From Acidobacteriota bacterium (GTDB taxonomy: Bacteria > Acidobacteriota > Terriglobia > Bryobacterales > UBA6623): 38,872 nt of DNA. This document shows positions 25,017 through 33,726 of this stretch, piece after piece. Position numbers and translations under genes: made by a program. The first letter of the stretch is position 1. Each line of letters starts with the position of its first letter. The notes below the pieces were generated by a model. It did no database searches and was not told the origin of the DNA. It saw only the letters and a program-made list of their open reading frames with translations. The stretch lies in contig JAQBUE010000027.1 of NCBI GenBank assembly GCA_027624045.1, positions 1-38,872 of the forward strand. Direction: 5' to 3'.

Positions 25017-26570
25017 CTACAGCGGGATGTTGCCGTGCTTCTTGCGCGGCATCGTGTCGGCCTTGTTTTCAAGCATTCGCAGTGCGGCAATCAACTTCGG
25101 CCTGGTGTTGCGAGGCTGAATGACTTCATCGATCCAGCCCTTTTCGGCGGCTGTATACGGGTTCGCGAAACGCTCCCGGAACTCTTCGATCTTCGCTTGG
25201 CGATAGGACTCAGCCTCGTCGCCCGCTTCAGCGATCTCACGGCGGTAGAGAATATTGACCGCGCCCGCCGGACCCATCACAGCGATCTCGGCGGTGGGAT
25301 AAGCGTAGTTCACGTCGGTGCGCAAATGCTTAGAGCCCATCACGCAGTAGGCCCCGCCGTACGCCTTGCGCGTGATGACGGTGATTTTCGGAACCGTGGC
25401 TTCCGCGTAGGCATAGAGCAGTTTGGCACCGTGCTTGATGATGCCGCCGTATTCCTGTTCCGTTCCAGGAAGAAAGCCCGGAACGTCCTCGAACGTAACG
25501 ATGGGAATGCTGAAGGCGTCGCAGAATCGAACAAAGCGCGCGGCTTTCAGCGACGCGTTGATGTCGAGACAACCGGCGAGAACCTGCGGCTGGTTCGCGA
25601 CGATGCCCACGCTCTTCCCGTCAAGGCGTCCGAAACCGACGACGATATTCTTCGCGAAGTGCTCCTGCACCTCAAAAAAGTATCCCTCGTCGAGGCAGCC
25701 TAGGATAATCCTTTTGATGTCGTACGGCTGGTCGGACTCCGCCGGAACGATCGAGTCGAGTTCGGGCTGCGAGCGGTCAGGGGAATCGGAGGTGGGCCGG
25801 ATGGGCGCGCCGTCGCGGTTATTCGACGGCAGGAAGCTCAACAGCTCGCGGATCATCTGAAGGCACTCCTCATCCTTCGACGCGATGAACTGCGCGACGC
25901 CGCTGATTTCATTGTGGGTGTGCGCCCCGCCCAGTTCCTCCTTCGTGACGTCTTCGTGAGTAACGGTCTTGATGACGTCGGGCCCGGTGACGAACATGTA
26001 GCTTGAGTGGTCCACCATGAAAATGAAATCAGTGATCGCCGGGGAGTAAACCGCGCCTCCCGCGCACGGCCCCATGATGGCCGAGATCTGCGGAACGACT
26101 CCGCTCGCAAGGGTGTTGCGCAGGAAGATATCGGCGTACCCCGCTAACGAGGCAACCCCCTCCTGGATGCGGGCGCCACCGGAATCATTCAGACCGATGA
26201 TGGGAGCCCCGGTCTTCATCGCAAGATCCATGACTTTGCAGACCTTGGCCGCGTTTTCGAGCGACAGCGAGCCGCCGAAGACCGTGAAGTCGTGCGCGAA
26301 GACGTAAACCAGTCTTCCGTCAATCCGCCCGTAGCCCGTCACAAAACCGTCGCCGGGAATCTTTTTCTGGTCCATGCCGAAATCGCGGCATGAGTGCGTC
26401 ACCAGGCGGTCGAGCTCCTCGAAACTGCCCTCGTCGAGCAGGAAGTCGATTCGCTCACGGGCTGACATTTTGCCGGCCTCGTGCTGGCGCTCCGTGCGCT
26501 CGGCTCCACCCCCGGCGTGGGCGGCTTGGTTTCTTCTTTCGAGTTCGTTAAGCTTCTCTTCGAGTTTCAT
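25017..26570 (-). CDS. Acyl-CoA carboxylase carboxyltransferase subunit (propionyl-CoA carboxylase beta type)
   Basis: 517 residues from the ATG at 26570; GTG 26582 is in frame four codons earlier. It is a crotonase-fold carboxyltransferase with both halves present. The N-terminal half has [17 protein letters not shown], the [37 protein letters not shown] segment (in the acyl-CoA site) and [13 protein letters not shown]. The C-terminal half has [68 protein letters not shown] (biotin side) and [10 protein letters not shown]. It moves CO2 from carboxybiotin to propionyl-CoA or a similar acyl-CoA. No biotin carboxylase or biotin carrier gene is in the window, so partners must be encoded elsewhere; it could also serve a decarboxylase complex. 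Confidence 0.94.
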   Translation of the reverse strand: MKLEEKLNELERRNQAAHAGGGAERTERQHEAGKMSARERIDFLLDEGSFEELDRLVTHSCRDFGMDQKKIPGDGFVTGYGRIDGRLVYVFAHDFTVFGGSLSLENAAKVCKVMDLAMKTGAPIIGLNDSGGARIQEGVASLAGYADIFLRNTLASGVVPQISAIMGPCAGGAVYSPAITDFIFMVDHSSYMFVTGPDVIKTVTHEDVTKEELGGAHTHNEISGVAQFIASKDEECLQMIRELLSFLPSNNRDGAPIRPTSDSPDRSQPELDSIVPAESDQPYDIKRIILGCLDEGYFFEVQEHFAKNIVVGFGRLDGKSVGIVANQPQVLAGCLDINASLKAARFVRFCDAFSIPIVTFEDVPGFLPGTEQEYGGIIKHGAKLLYAYAEATVPKITVITRKAYGGAYCVMGSKHLRTDVNYAYPTAEIAVMGPAGAVNILYRREIAEAGDEAESYRQAKIEEFRERFANPYTAAEKGWIDEVIQPRNTRPKLIAALRMLENKADTMPRKKHGNIPL

Positions 26571-26678
26571 GGGTCTCGACACGGGCCGTGCTGGATCGAG
26601 CTATCCAGCGTAACAGAGGGCTGGGCGAACTGGCCCGGCAAAGTGTTCCATAGTAAGGATTCGGCGCACCCCGTGGCC

Positions 26679-26708
26679 TTGACTCCGTCCGGCGGCTTGC
26701 CGTACCGT
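26679..26708 (+). promoter_or_regulatory. Weak candidate promoter upstream of the ceramidase-like remnant
   Basis: TTGACT (26679-26684) and TACCGT (26703-26708) are 18 bases apart. The -35 is good and the -10 poor. The following ORF has an AAGGGG ribosome binding site six bases before its ATG. Confidence 0.25.
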
Positions 26709-26743
26709 GGCCGGCGAGAGTAGGTCGGCTTAAGGGGTGAACA

Positions 26744-27115
26744 ATGAAAGCCCATCGATACGCGGGATTCTATCGGCACTATCTGCAGGCGTCGGCGCTC
26801 GCCGCGCTGAGCCTTACCTCTGCCGGCGCCGACGTCATCGAGCAAGGCCCTAAGGATTCCGCGCCCTCGGGACTGCTGGCCGGCGTTGCCCGCGCCGACA
26901 TAACAGTTCGCGTGATCGGCCAGGCCATCAAACGAGCTTCGCCATTCAAATACACCATGTGCGCCGGCTACTCCAGCGGAGAGGGCGGCGACTACATGCC
27001 GACCGACACCAAATACGCCTTCGGAGGGTACGAAGTCGAGCGCACGCCCTACGGCCAAGGGGCGGCCGACAAGCTGATCCGCGAGACGATTGCTATGTTT
27101 GAGGATGTCAAGTAA
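26744..27115 (+). pseudogene. Internally deleted neutral/alkaline ceramidase-like gene (N- and C-terminal ends fused)
   Basis: A 123-residue ORF with a good ribosome binding site (AAGGGG) and a signal peptide-like start (residues 1-29). It then reads GLLAGVARADIT, the characteristic beginning of neutral/alkaline non-lysosomal ceramidase N-terminal-domain proteins. Immediately after (about residue 54, near position 26906) it continues in VIGQAIKRASPFKYTMCAGY, MPTDTKYAFGGYEVERTPYGQGAADKLI, which is the characteristic end of the same proteins. The whole metal-binding catalytic centre, several hundred residues in intact members, is absent. The simplest explanation is an in-frame internal deletion. 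The product cannot be a ceramidase, though a short secreted protein could still be made. Confidence 0.75.
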
Positions 27116-27122
27116 TCTCCTC

Positions 27123-28274
27123 ATGCCGACACGCCGCGACTTCCTGAAGACCTCACTCGCAACCGGGCTCGCGGTTCCAGCCGCTACCGCGACACTTCAA
27201 GCTTCCTCCGATACGTTTCGTCTGTGGGCTTTCAGTGACGCCCACGTCGGGAGCGACCGCCGCTACGGCAATCGCGAGAGCCTCGCCGAGGCCATCCAGC
27301 AATCCGAGTTTGGAACATCCGACGGCGCACCGCCCTTCGACTGGGACATCGCCGTCGATCTGGGCGATCAGTCCGGCGCGCAGCATCTGCCCGATGACGA
27401 CGAAGGCGCCGAGGTCGTCCGGCAGTTCATGAAAGGCCTTCGCGAGCATAAGCGCGAAGACATCTTCAGTCTGTGCGGCAACCACGACCGCTCTGGGCTA
27501 GACGAGGAAAAGAACTGGTGGTGGCACAAGTGGCTCGACCCGATGGGCGAGTTCACAAGCTTCTCAGGGCTCGATGCGTCCAAGCGCAAGTATCCGACAG
27601 CGGGGACTTGGGAACGCTATTCGTACCAAGTCGGCAACGTACTGTTCCTCATGATGAGCGATATCAACGAGCCGACACAGCGTCCCGGACGCGACTTGCT
27701 CGGCGGTAATCCAGGAGGTGTCGTCTCGGGCGAAACCTTCGAGTGGTGGAAGAGCATGGTCGAATCCAATCAGGACAAGATCATCGTCTCGGCGCACCAC
27801 TACGTACTGAAGAACACCACCGTCGCGTCCGGTGAATGGGAAGGCATGCGCAAGGATGCCAACGGCCTGTGGCGATCGCACTATCACGGCTACAAAGCGC
27901 TCGGCACGCCCAAAGGCGCGTCGTATCTCTATTGGGTGGAAGGCGTCCCTGATGCTCAGGTCTTTGAGAGGTACCTCGAAGCGCATCCCGGAGCGATCGA
28001 CGTCTGGCTCGGCGCGCACACTCACACCCGCCCGGATGACACCTACGGCGGCAAATCGCACATCGAAACCAAATGGGGCGTCCACTTCGTGAATGTCTCG
28101 GCGCTGGCCCGCCACCATGCCCGCACGACAACGATACCGATGAGCCGCTACTTCACATTCCGGGGGAATGAGTTGCGCGCGCAGTGCTATCTGCACACCT
28201 GCGACTACGCGGCGGCGGGGTGGTATGCGAAGGCCGAGCGGAATCTGCGTTTACGGAAGGCTTTCCGCTGGTAG
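27123..28274 (+). CDS. Tat-exported calcineurin-like metallophosphoesterase
   Basis: 383 residues from the ATG at 27123, which places the Tat motif at the very N-terminus (TRRDFLKTSLATG). ATG 27105 overlapping the previous ORF is an alternative; neither has a clear ribosome binding site. Metallophosphoesterase motifs are in order: WAFSDAHVGS, VDLGDQSG, LCGNHDRSG, IVSAHHYV and LGAHTHTRP. The Trp-rich insert NWWWHKWLDP and the GVHFVNVSAL end segment are typical of large exported members. It lies eight bases after the ceramidase-like remnant and probably shared its transcript. The substrate is unknown (phosphodiester or nucleotide in the periplasm). Confidence 0.88.
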   Translation: MPTRRDFLKTSLATGLAVPAATATLQASSDTFRLWAFSDAHVGSDRRYGNRESLAEAIQQSEFGTSDGAPPFDWDIAVDLGDQSGAQHLPDDDEGAEVVRQFMKGLREHKREDIFSLCGNHDRSGLDEEKNWWWHKWLDPMGEFTSFSGLDASKRKYPTAGTWERYSYQVGNVLFLMMSDINEPTQRPGRDLLGGNPGGVVSGETFEWWKSMVESNQDKIIVSAHHYVLKNTTVASGEWEGMRKDANGLWRSHYHGYKALGTPKGASYLYWVEGVPDAQVFERYLEAHPGAIDVWLGAHTHTRPDDTYGGKSHIETKWGVHFVNVSALARHHARTTTIPMSRYFTFRGNELRAQCYLHTCDYAAAGWYAKAERNLRLRKAFRW

Positions 28275-28286
28275 GGCCACAACGCC

Positions 28287-28838
28287 TTAAGGGCAATAGG
28301 CTGATCTCTTATTCTTCGGCCTTCGGATGGATAGATCCGATCGCGCCTCTCTTTTTCGGCTCCGGCGGTTCCAGCAGCCCCTGGATGTGCTCGAAGAGGA
28401 TGTCATCTCCTGATCGTGCTGAGCCACCTTGCTCGCTAGCTCTTCGTTGGTGGCCAGCATCTCGCGCAGCCGCACGAAGGCGCGGACGATCGCCAGACTG
28501 ACGTCAATAGCTTGCTGACTTCGCAGCACAGCGGACAGCATCGCCACTCCATGCTCGGTGAACACGCGAGACGTGTACTTGCGGTGTTGCCCCCTTCCGG
28601 TCTTTAAGGTCGCAATTTGCGATCTTAAAGCCTCGTATTCTTTCCGCGTCAGCCGGAACATGAAATCTTCAGGAAAGCGGATCTCGTTGCGAGTTACCTG
28701 CTCGTTCAGCCGGCCTGTACTAACGCCATACAGCGCGGCCAGGTCGGAATCGAGCATCACCTGTTCGCCGCGGATCAGGTAGATCTGCGCGGCAATGCGT
28801 TCGATAGGGATAATGCCCGCTGACTTCGCTTTGGCCAT
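28287..28838 (-). CDS. ORF6N-domain (KilA-N type) DNA-binding protein with a frameshifted C-terminus
   Basis: The ATG at 28838 gives GIIPIERIAAQIYLIRGEQVMLDSDLAALYGVSTGRLNEQV in short, a standard ORF6N domain (residues about 10-95), followed by FTEHGVAMLSAVLRSQQAIDVSLAIVRAFVRLREML. ORF6N proteins are phage antirepressor-like and spread with mobile elements. From residue 145 the frame turns into Ser/Arg-rich nonsense. Supplying one base after 28405 restores the expected end, DILFEHIQGLLEPPEPKKR onward to a TAA at 28309-28311. So a one-base deletion (or sequencing error) has replaced the last 31 residues. The DNA-binding part is intact and may still work. An upstream in-frame extension to 29012 looks non-coding. 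Confidence 0.82.
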   Translation of the reverse strand: MAKAKSAGIIPIERIAAQIYLIRGEQVMLDSDLAALYGVSTGRLNEQVTRNEIRFPEDFMFRLTRKEYEALRSQIATLKTGRGQHRKYTSRVFTEHGVAMLSAVLRSQQAIDVSLAIVRAFVRLREMLATNEELASKVAQHDQEMTSSSSTSRGCWNRRSRKREARSDLSIRRPKNKRSAYCP

Positions 28839-29015
28839 TCCACACTGTGCCGGGCGGCCGTGTTTGGTCTCAAGGTCAAGGTTTGGAGGCGCACCCTGAT
28901 CCGTACAGCACACGTAGGGGCGCTCTGTCACCAGCCCGCCTCGCCTCGCCACCTGTTGAGAAGCGCCGATTAGCGACATTGCTAAGCTATTCGTTCCCTT
29001 CTGTAAACACACTTC

Positions 29016-29942
29016 GTGAAGCTACAACCCATAGGCTGGACAACCGCGCTGATCGCCCTGGGTGTGTGTTTCCTGCGCGGCGGCAATCAGGTCGCCTTGA
29101 AATTTGGGCTCACCGGGTTTTCCCCCTTCGAGAGCGCCTTCCTGCGGATGCTGATCGGGGCGGCGGCGGTTGGTGCATGGGCTCTCATCCAAAGGGCGGA
29201 ATTGCGCATCAGGCCCGACGAGCGACGATCCCTGCTCCAACTGACGCTGCTGTTCCTGGTGCAGATCAGCATCCTGCATATCGGCGCCGACTACACATCG
29301 CCCGCCTATGCCGTCATTCTCATCAACTCGAATCCGATCTTCGCGAATTTCATCGCGCACTTCGTCGTTCCCGAAGACCGTCTCTCGGGCCTGAGGGTGC
29401 TGGGTTTAGGCTGTGCCTTTGTCGGCGTCGTGTTCGTTTCGCTGGGCCGGCCCGAGATTGCTATCGCACGTGACCCGGTAGCGGGCAATTTCGCCGTTCT
29501 GATCTCAGCCGTTCTGGTCGCCGCGCGGCTGGTCTACACACAGCGCCTCGTTCAACGGATCGAGCCGACGAAACTGGTCTTCTGGCAGATGGTACTGGCG
29601 CTGCCTGGATTCGCGGCCGCGGTCTGGCTGATGCCGGGTGAGCCTCGAGGCGGCGTAACCTGGCAGGCTCTCGCGGGTGTCACTTATCAAGGCGCCGTCG
29701 TCTCGGGACTGACGTTCATGGCCTGGGCGATCCTGCTGCAAACGCACAGCCCCGGATCGCTCTCGGTGTTCTCGTTCACCGTGCCCATCTTCGGCGTGCT
29801 GCTGAGCGGCTGGCTCTTTCAGGAAGTGCTAACCGCTCGCCTGCTTCTCGGAGTATTGGCCGTTACAGGCGGTATCGCACTGGCAACGTACGCCGGACGC
29901 AAGGCCGTCTACAAAGCCGAACCGGATGCGACCGAGCGGTAG
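29016..29942 (+). CDS. EamA-family (drug/metabolite superfamily) transporter
   Basis: A 308-residue inner-membrane protein starting at GTG 29016. Ten hydrophobic helices can be counted in two five-helix halves, the EamA repeat; the first half contains LGVCFLRGGNQVALKFG and SPAYAVILINSNPIFANFIAHF, the second the equivalent SPGSLSVFSFTVPIFGVLLSGWLF. Members export amino acids, nucleosides, metabolites or drugs; the substrate cannot be read from the sequence. No clear ribosome binding site is visible before the GTG. It is divergent from the ORF6N gene and convergent with mtnA, with a GC-rich hairpin filling the gap. Confidence 0.9.
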   Translation: MKLQPIGWTTALIALGVCFLRGGNQVALKFGLTGFSPFESAFLRMLIGAAAVGAWALIQRAELRIRPDERRSLLQLTLLFLVQISILHIGADYTSPAYAVILINSNPIFANFIAHFVVPEDRLSGLRVLGLGCAFVGVVFVSLGRPEIAIARDPVAGNFAVLISAVLVAARLVYTQRLVQRIEPTKLVFWQMVLALPGFAAAVWLMPGEPRGGVTWQALAGVTYQGAVVSGLTFMAWAILLQTHSPGSLSVFSFTVPIFGVLLSGWLFQEVLTARLLLGVLAVTGGIALATYAGRKAVYKAEPDATER

Positions 29943-29962
29943 CGCGGAACCCGGGGGCCGCG
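29943..29962. terminator. GC-rich hairpin in the 20-base gap between convergent genes
   Basis: CGCGG (29943-29947) pairs with CCGCG (29958-29962), with a possible inner CCC/GGG pairing. It fills the whole gap between the EamA and mtnA stops. No T-tract follows, so any terminator role is a weak suggestion. Confidence 0.3.
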
Positions 29963-31006
29963 TTATGCGGAAGACTTGACGGCCAATTCTCTGAGCGATT
30001 CCACATACGGCGTACGCGCCACGCCATGCTCGGTGATGATGGCGCTCACATAGCGGTTCGGCGTCACATCGAACGCGGGATGCATCGCTGTCGTGCCCAG
30101 CGGCGCTACCTGAACGCCTTGCAGTCGCGTCACCTCGGCCGGGTCGCGCTCTTCGATCGGAATCTCATCGCCCGAGGCCAACGACAGGTCCAGGGTCGAG
30201 ATCGGCGCCGCCACGTAAAACGGCACTCCGTTCTCTTTCGCGAGCACCGCGACGGAATAGGTGCCGATCTTGTTCGCCACGTCGCCATTGCCCGCGATGC
30301 GGTCGGCCCCGACGACAACAGCGCCTATTTTGCCGCTGTGCAGCAGATGTCCGGCCATGTTGTCGGTCAGCAGCGTGACCGGGATATTATCTTGTTGCAG
30401 TTCCCAGACAGTCAGCCTCGCACCTTGCAGAAACGGCCGCGTCTCATTCGCGAATACCGCTACGGAGTTGCCGCCCTCGATCGCCGCCCGGATCACACCC
30501 AGCGCCGTGCCGTAGCCGCCGGTGGCCAGCGCGCCCGCATTGCAATGCGTCATCACCTGCGCACCTTCTGAAAGCAGTGCCGCGCCGTGGAGTCCGATGC
30601 CGCGGTTGATGGCAATGTCCTCGTCCAGCACGCGCTGTGCTTCGGCCGCCAACTCCTCGCGAATCGCATCCACATCGGCGCCGGATGAGCGCAGCGCCTG
30701 ATAGCGCTTCTTCATCCGTTCGATCCCCCAGAACAAATTGACGGCCGTGGGACGCGTCGCGGCCAGCGTCGCGCAGATCTCCTCCATCTCGGCGTCCAGG
30801 TTGTCGGCGGCGGCCTGCGCCACACCGATCGCGACTCCCATGGCCGCTGCCACGCCAATCGCCGGCGCGCCGCGAATCACCATGCCGCGGATGGCGTCGG
30901 CCACCTCGCGATAGTCCTTGCACGTAACGTAGGTTTCCTCGGCGGGCAACCGGGTTTGGTCAATCATCACGACGCCGCCGGGCGTCCACTCAATCGTTTT
31001 TACCAT
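29963..31006 (-). CDS. mtnA: S-methyl-5-thioribose-1-phosphate isomerase
   Basis: 347 residues from the ATG at 31006, which gives the usual [20 protein letters not shown] opening; upstream in-frame sequence belongs to the CPBP gene region. MtnA isomerises methylthioribose-1-phosphate to methylthioribulose-1-phosphate in methionine salvage. Conserved elements: [15 protein letters not shown], the catalytic Cys in [18 protein letters not shown] (C155) and catalytic Asp in [18 protein letters not shown] (D235), spaced as C160/D240 in the B. subtilis enzyme. No other methionine-salvage gene is in the window. It is 19 bases after the CPBP gene and likely ends the long minus-strand run. Confidence 0.95.
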   Translation of the reverse strand: MVKTIEWTPGGVVMIDQTRLPAEETYVTCKDYREVADAIRGMVIRGAPAIGVAAAMGVAIGVAQAAADNLDAEMEEICATLAATRPTAVNLFWGIERMKKRYQALRSSGADVDAIREELAAEAQRVLDEDIAINRGIGLHGAALLSEGAQVMTHCNAGALATGGYGTALGVIRAAIEGGNSVAVFANETRPFLQGARLTVWELQQDNIPVTLLTDNMAGHLLHSGKIGAVVVGADRIAGNGDVANKIGTYSVAVLAKENGVPFYVAAPISTLDLSLASGDEIPIEERDPAEVTRLQGVQVAPLGTTAMHPAFDVTPNRYVSAIITEHGVARTPYVESLRELAVKSSA

Positions 31007-31025
31007 TGGGGAAAATACTGTCCTG

Positions 31026-31874
31026 CTAAAGCTTGTCGATGTGTTCTCCCGCCGCGAATACAGCAGCGAAGAGAGTCGCATTGTAACCCGCGTGGAGGAA
31101 GGTTGAAGGCAATATGGATGCGGTGCGGGCGCGCAACATCCCGAAAACAACGCCCACGCCCAGCAACATCAACAGATTCTGCCAGCGCCAGCCATACTGC
31201 ACACCGTGGACGAGAGAGAAAAGGGCGCTCGTGGCAAAGACGGCGAAGGCCGCGCCAAGCGACCTCTCGAAGACCGGATACAGGAAGCCGCGAAAGAACA
31301 TCTCTTCCAGTAAGGGCGCGATCAAGATGCCGAATACCGCCAGCATCACAAGGACCATCGGCTCCTCAAGCAGCTTCTCGAACGGCAACTTCTCGTCGAC
31401 CTTCGGCAGAAACGTCGAAAGCAGCACGACAACAATGGCCAGCACCGGCCCCCGAACGAAATACTGGAAGGCTGATCCGTCGAAGGCTCTCCATCCGATC
31501 GAGTCTCCGAACGGCAGGCGATACTTGATCGTGATCAAGCCGTAGATGAACGCGAACAGAGCGCCCCAGAACAGGATTTGGATTCCCACGTTGAGCGGGC
31601 CCTGCACCAGCGGGTCCTCGACTTTGAGATCCCAGCCCAGGAAGTAATTCAGCGCAAACACGGCGGTGATCCCTAATACCGAGAGCACCAGCAAAGCCAC
31701 AGCGGCGAAAACCGCCACCACGATCAGATCGGAGTATCCCCAGCTTCGCGGGGCCGGCGGTTCAGGTGGCAGCTCCAGAGATGACTCTTCAGGCGGGATA
31801 TCGTACGGCCGGTAGGCGTCTGTAGGATCGTTCGGCGGCAAGTACCATCCTAGCAACCGCGCTCTTTCCAACAT
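31026..31874 (-). CDS. CPBP-family intramembrane glutamic/metallo protease
   Basis: A 282-residue membrane protein. A Pro/Glu-rich cytoplasmic N-terminus (about 1-45) precedes seven or eight predicted helices. The CPBP (Abi, CAAX protease-like) motifs are complete: [13 protein letters not shown] with E190, E191 and R195, FSLVHG with H223, and FLHAGYN with H261 and N265. Bacterial members cleave membrane-embedded substrates or confer self-immunity to bacteriocins; the target here is unknown. It starts 14 bases after the MFS transporter stop and is followed by mtnA at 19 bases, so it sits inside an operon-like run. Confidence 0.92.
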   Translation of the reverse strand: MLERARLLGWYLPPNDPTDAYRPYDIPPEESSLELPPEPPAPRSWGYSDLIVVAVFAAVALLVLSVLGITAVFALNYFLGWDLKVEDPLVQGPLNVGIQILFWGALFAFIYGLITIKYRLPFGDSIGWRAFDGSAFQYFVRGPVLAIVVVLLSTFLPKVDEKLPFEKLLEEPMVLVMLAVFGILIAPLLEEMFFRGFLYPVFERSLGAAFAVFATSALFSLVHGVQYGWRWQNLLMLLGVGVVFGMLRARTASILPSTFLHAGYNATLFAAVFAAGEHIDKL

Positions 31875-31888
31875 GTTCGGCGAAAGCC

Positions 31889-33172
31889 TTAGAGGCTTAG
31901 CGAACCTTCGCGCGGTTCGAGGCTGCTCACGAGCGGCTTTTCAGCGTCGATCGCCAGCCAGAATAGCGCGCTGACGACATAGTAGCCGGCCGCGATCAGT
32001 AAAGGAACCTGCCACGAACCATAAGTATCGACGAGCCACCCGAAAGTAATGGGCGCGATAACGCCACCCACCTGGCCGAGCGAGTTCATCGTGCCGGAAA
32101 CGGTGCCGGCATGTTCGCCGCCGACATCAAGACAAGTCGCCCAGCAAACAGCCAAAATCAGATCGGCCGCGCCAAAACTGAGAGCCAGCGCAGTGATGGC
32201 GATCGTGGTGTTTTCGGCGAGAGCGGCGATCGAGATCAGAACAGCGGCGGCCAGCAGGCCTCCCATCGCCGGTATCCGGCGCGCCCAACGCAGGCGCACG
32301 TGGCGGCTCAGCCAGTCAGTCAACCAGCCCCCCGCTAGATTGCACACGGCCCCCGCCAGGAGCGGCAGCATGGCGTAGAAGCCCACCTGCTGTAAAGCGA
32401 TACCGCGGCCTTCCTCCAAATAGGTGGGCAGCCATGAGAGATAGAAGTAGAGGCCGAAGGCGTAGCCGGAATACATCGCGCACAACGCCCAGACGTTGCG
32501 GCTCCGCACCAGCAGCCCCCAGGGGACTTCGTGCGACGGCCCTTTGCCGGCCCGCCCCTGCTGAATCAGAGCCAGCTCGTCGGCCGTTACCTCGGGGTGT
32601 TCTTCGGGAGAGTTGCGATACCATCGCGCCCAGAAGAACGCCCAGATCACACCGAGCAGCGCGAACACCCAGTAGACCCCGCGCCAACCCACGGCGCCCA
32701 TCAGCGCAACGACCAACGGCGGGGCGAGGGCGCCCCCCAGGCGGCTGCCCACCATGATCACCGCCTGAGCGCGGCCGCGCTCGGAAAAAGGAAACCAGCG
32801 CGATATCGCGGACGCCGACCCCGGAAACGCGCCCGCCTCGCCGCAGCCAAATAGAAAGCGGATCACGAGCAGGCTGCTGAAGCTCCAGGCAGCGCCCGTG
32901 GCGGCCGTGAACACCGACCACCAAATGACGATCCGCGTCAGCAGGGCGCGCGCTCCATAACGGTCCGCCAGCCTGCCGCCCGGAATCTCGAACAGCACGT
33001 ATCCAAGGACAAAGATGCTAAAGACCTCGCCCATCTGGGTCTTGGTCAGACCCAGTTCCCCGGACATCACGGTCGCCGTCGCGCCAATACAAACGCGATC
33101 GAGGTAAGTGACGAACGTCAGCGCAAACATCAGCGCCAGCACTTTGTAGCGCGCGGGCATCGAGGTCAGCAT
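31889..33172 (-). CDS. MFS transporter, ACS (anion:cation symporter)-like
   Basis: 427 residues from the ATG at 33172; ATG 33160 and GTG 33196 are in frame and equally hard to judge, as no strong ribosome binding site is present. Twelve membrane helices are visible. The opening PARYKVLALMFALTFVTYLDRVCIG, the G-x-x-x-D/R-x-G-x-R/K loop (GGRLADRYGARALL), GCGEAGAFPGSASAISRWFPFSERGRAQA and the DVGGEHAGTVSGTMNSLGQVGG late segment are typical of the ACS subfamily that takes up hexuronates, sialic acid, phthalate or other organic anions. It lies 74 bases downstream of the response regulator gene and could be its target or just a co-transcribed neighbour. Confidence 0.9.
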   Translation of the reverse strand: MLTSMPARYKVLALMFALTFVTYLDRVCIGATATVMSGELGLTKTQMGEVFSIFVLGYVLFEIPGGRLADRYGARALLTRIVIWWSVFTAATGAAWSFSSLLVIRFLFGCGEAGAFPGSASAISRWFPFSERGRAQAVIMVGSRLGGALAPPLVVALMGAVGWRGVYWVFALLGVIWAFFWARWYRNSPEEHPEVTADELALIQQGRAGKGPSHEVPWGLLVRSRNVWALCAMYSGYAFGLYFYLSWLPTYLEEGRGIALQQVGFYAMLPLLAGAVCNLAGGWLTDWLSRHVRLRWARRIPAMGGLLAAAVLISIAALAENTTIAITALALSFGAADLILAVCWATCLDVGGEHAGTVSGTMNSLGQVGGVIAPITFGWLVDTYGSWQVPLLIAAGYYVVSALFWLAIDAEKPLVSSLEPREGSLSL

Positions 33173-33246
33173 ACTACGCCGCCGCGGGCTACCCACATCA
33201 ATGATTGAGAAAGAGCGGGAGGTTTGGAGCCGGGAGGCCGCCGGAG

Positions 33247-33726
33247 TTACATGAACGCTTTAATGATTTGCGCTTGAATATCCTGCAAGTTCTGCTGGAC
33301 ATTCTGAACTTCTTTGATCTTCTCTTCGAGCCGCTCCATAAGGAAGCGGCGCTCCAGACCGTTCTGGATGATCAGTTTGAGGTCTTCGTTTGCCCATGGC
33401 TTCTCAATGTATTGATAAAGCCCGACCTCATTGATCGCCTTGATGGCGTTCTCTTTGTCAGCGTAACCGGTGAGCAGAATGCGAGTGGCGTAGGGCTGTA
33501 GCTTCTTGATTTCGAGCAGGAACTCGATCCCGTTCATTCCCGGCATCAAATAGTCGGAGATAACCAGATCGATGGTGCTTTCCCGAATCCTCTCGATTGC
33601 TTTCGCTGGAGAATCGAAGGTCTCGATGTCGTATTCGGTTTCAAGCCTGAGAAACGAGCGCAGGCTCGTGAGAACCATCTCCTCGTCGTCGACGATCACA
33701 ATTACTGGAGGTCTCCGTGAACTCAT
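33247..33726 (-). CDS. Single-domain response regulator with C-terminal coiled coil
   Basis: A 159-residue protein. The receiver domain (about 7-125) is complete: acidic pair D13/D14 (IVDDEE), phospho-acceptor D58 (LVISDYLMPGMNG), T86 (ILLTGYAD) and K109 (YIEKPW). It belongs to the group that often precedes HD-GYP or other outputs, but here it ends in a charged helix (LERRFLMERLEEKIKEVQNVQQNLQDIQ, in short stretches) predicted as a coiled coil and has no DNA-binding or enzymatic domain. It may act by protein-protein contact or as a phosphate relay. Its ATG overlaps the stop of the histidine kinase gene by four bases (ATGA), so they are a cognate pair. Confidence 0.93.
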   Translation of the reverse strand: MSSRRPPVIVIVDDEEMVLTSLRSFLRLETEYDIETFDSPAKAIERIRESTIDLVISDYLMPGMNGIEFLLEIKKLQPYATRILLTGYADKENAIKAINEVGLYQYIEKPWANEDLKLIIQNGLERRFLMERLEEKIKEVQNVQQNLQDIQAQIIKAFM

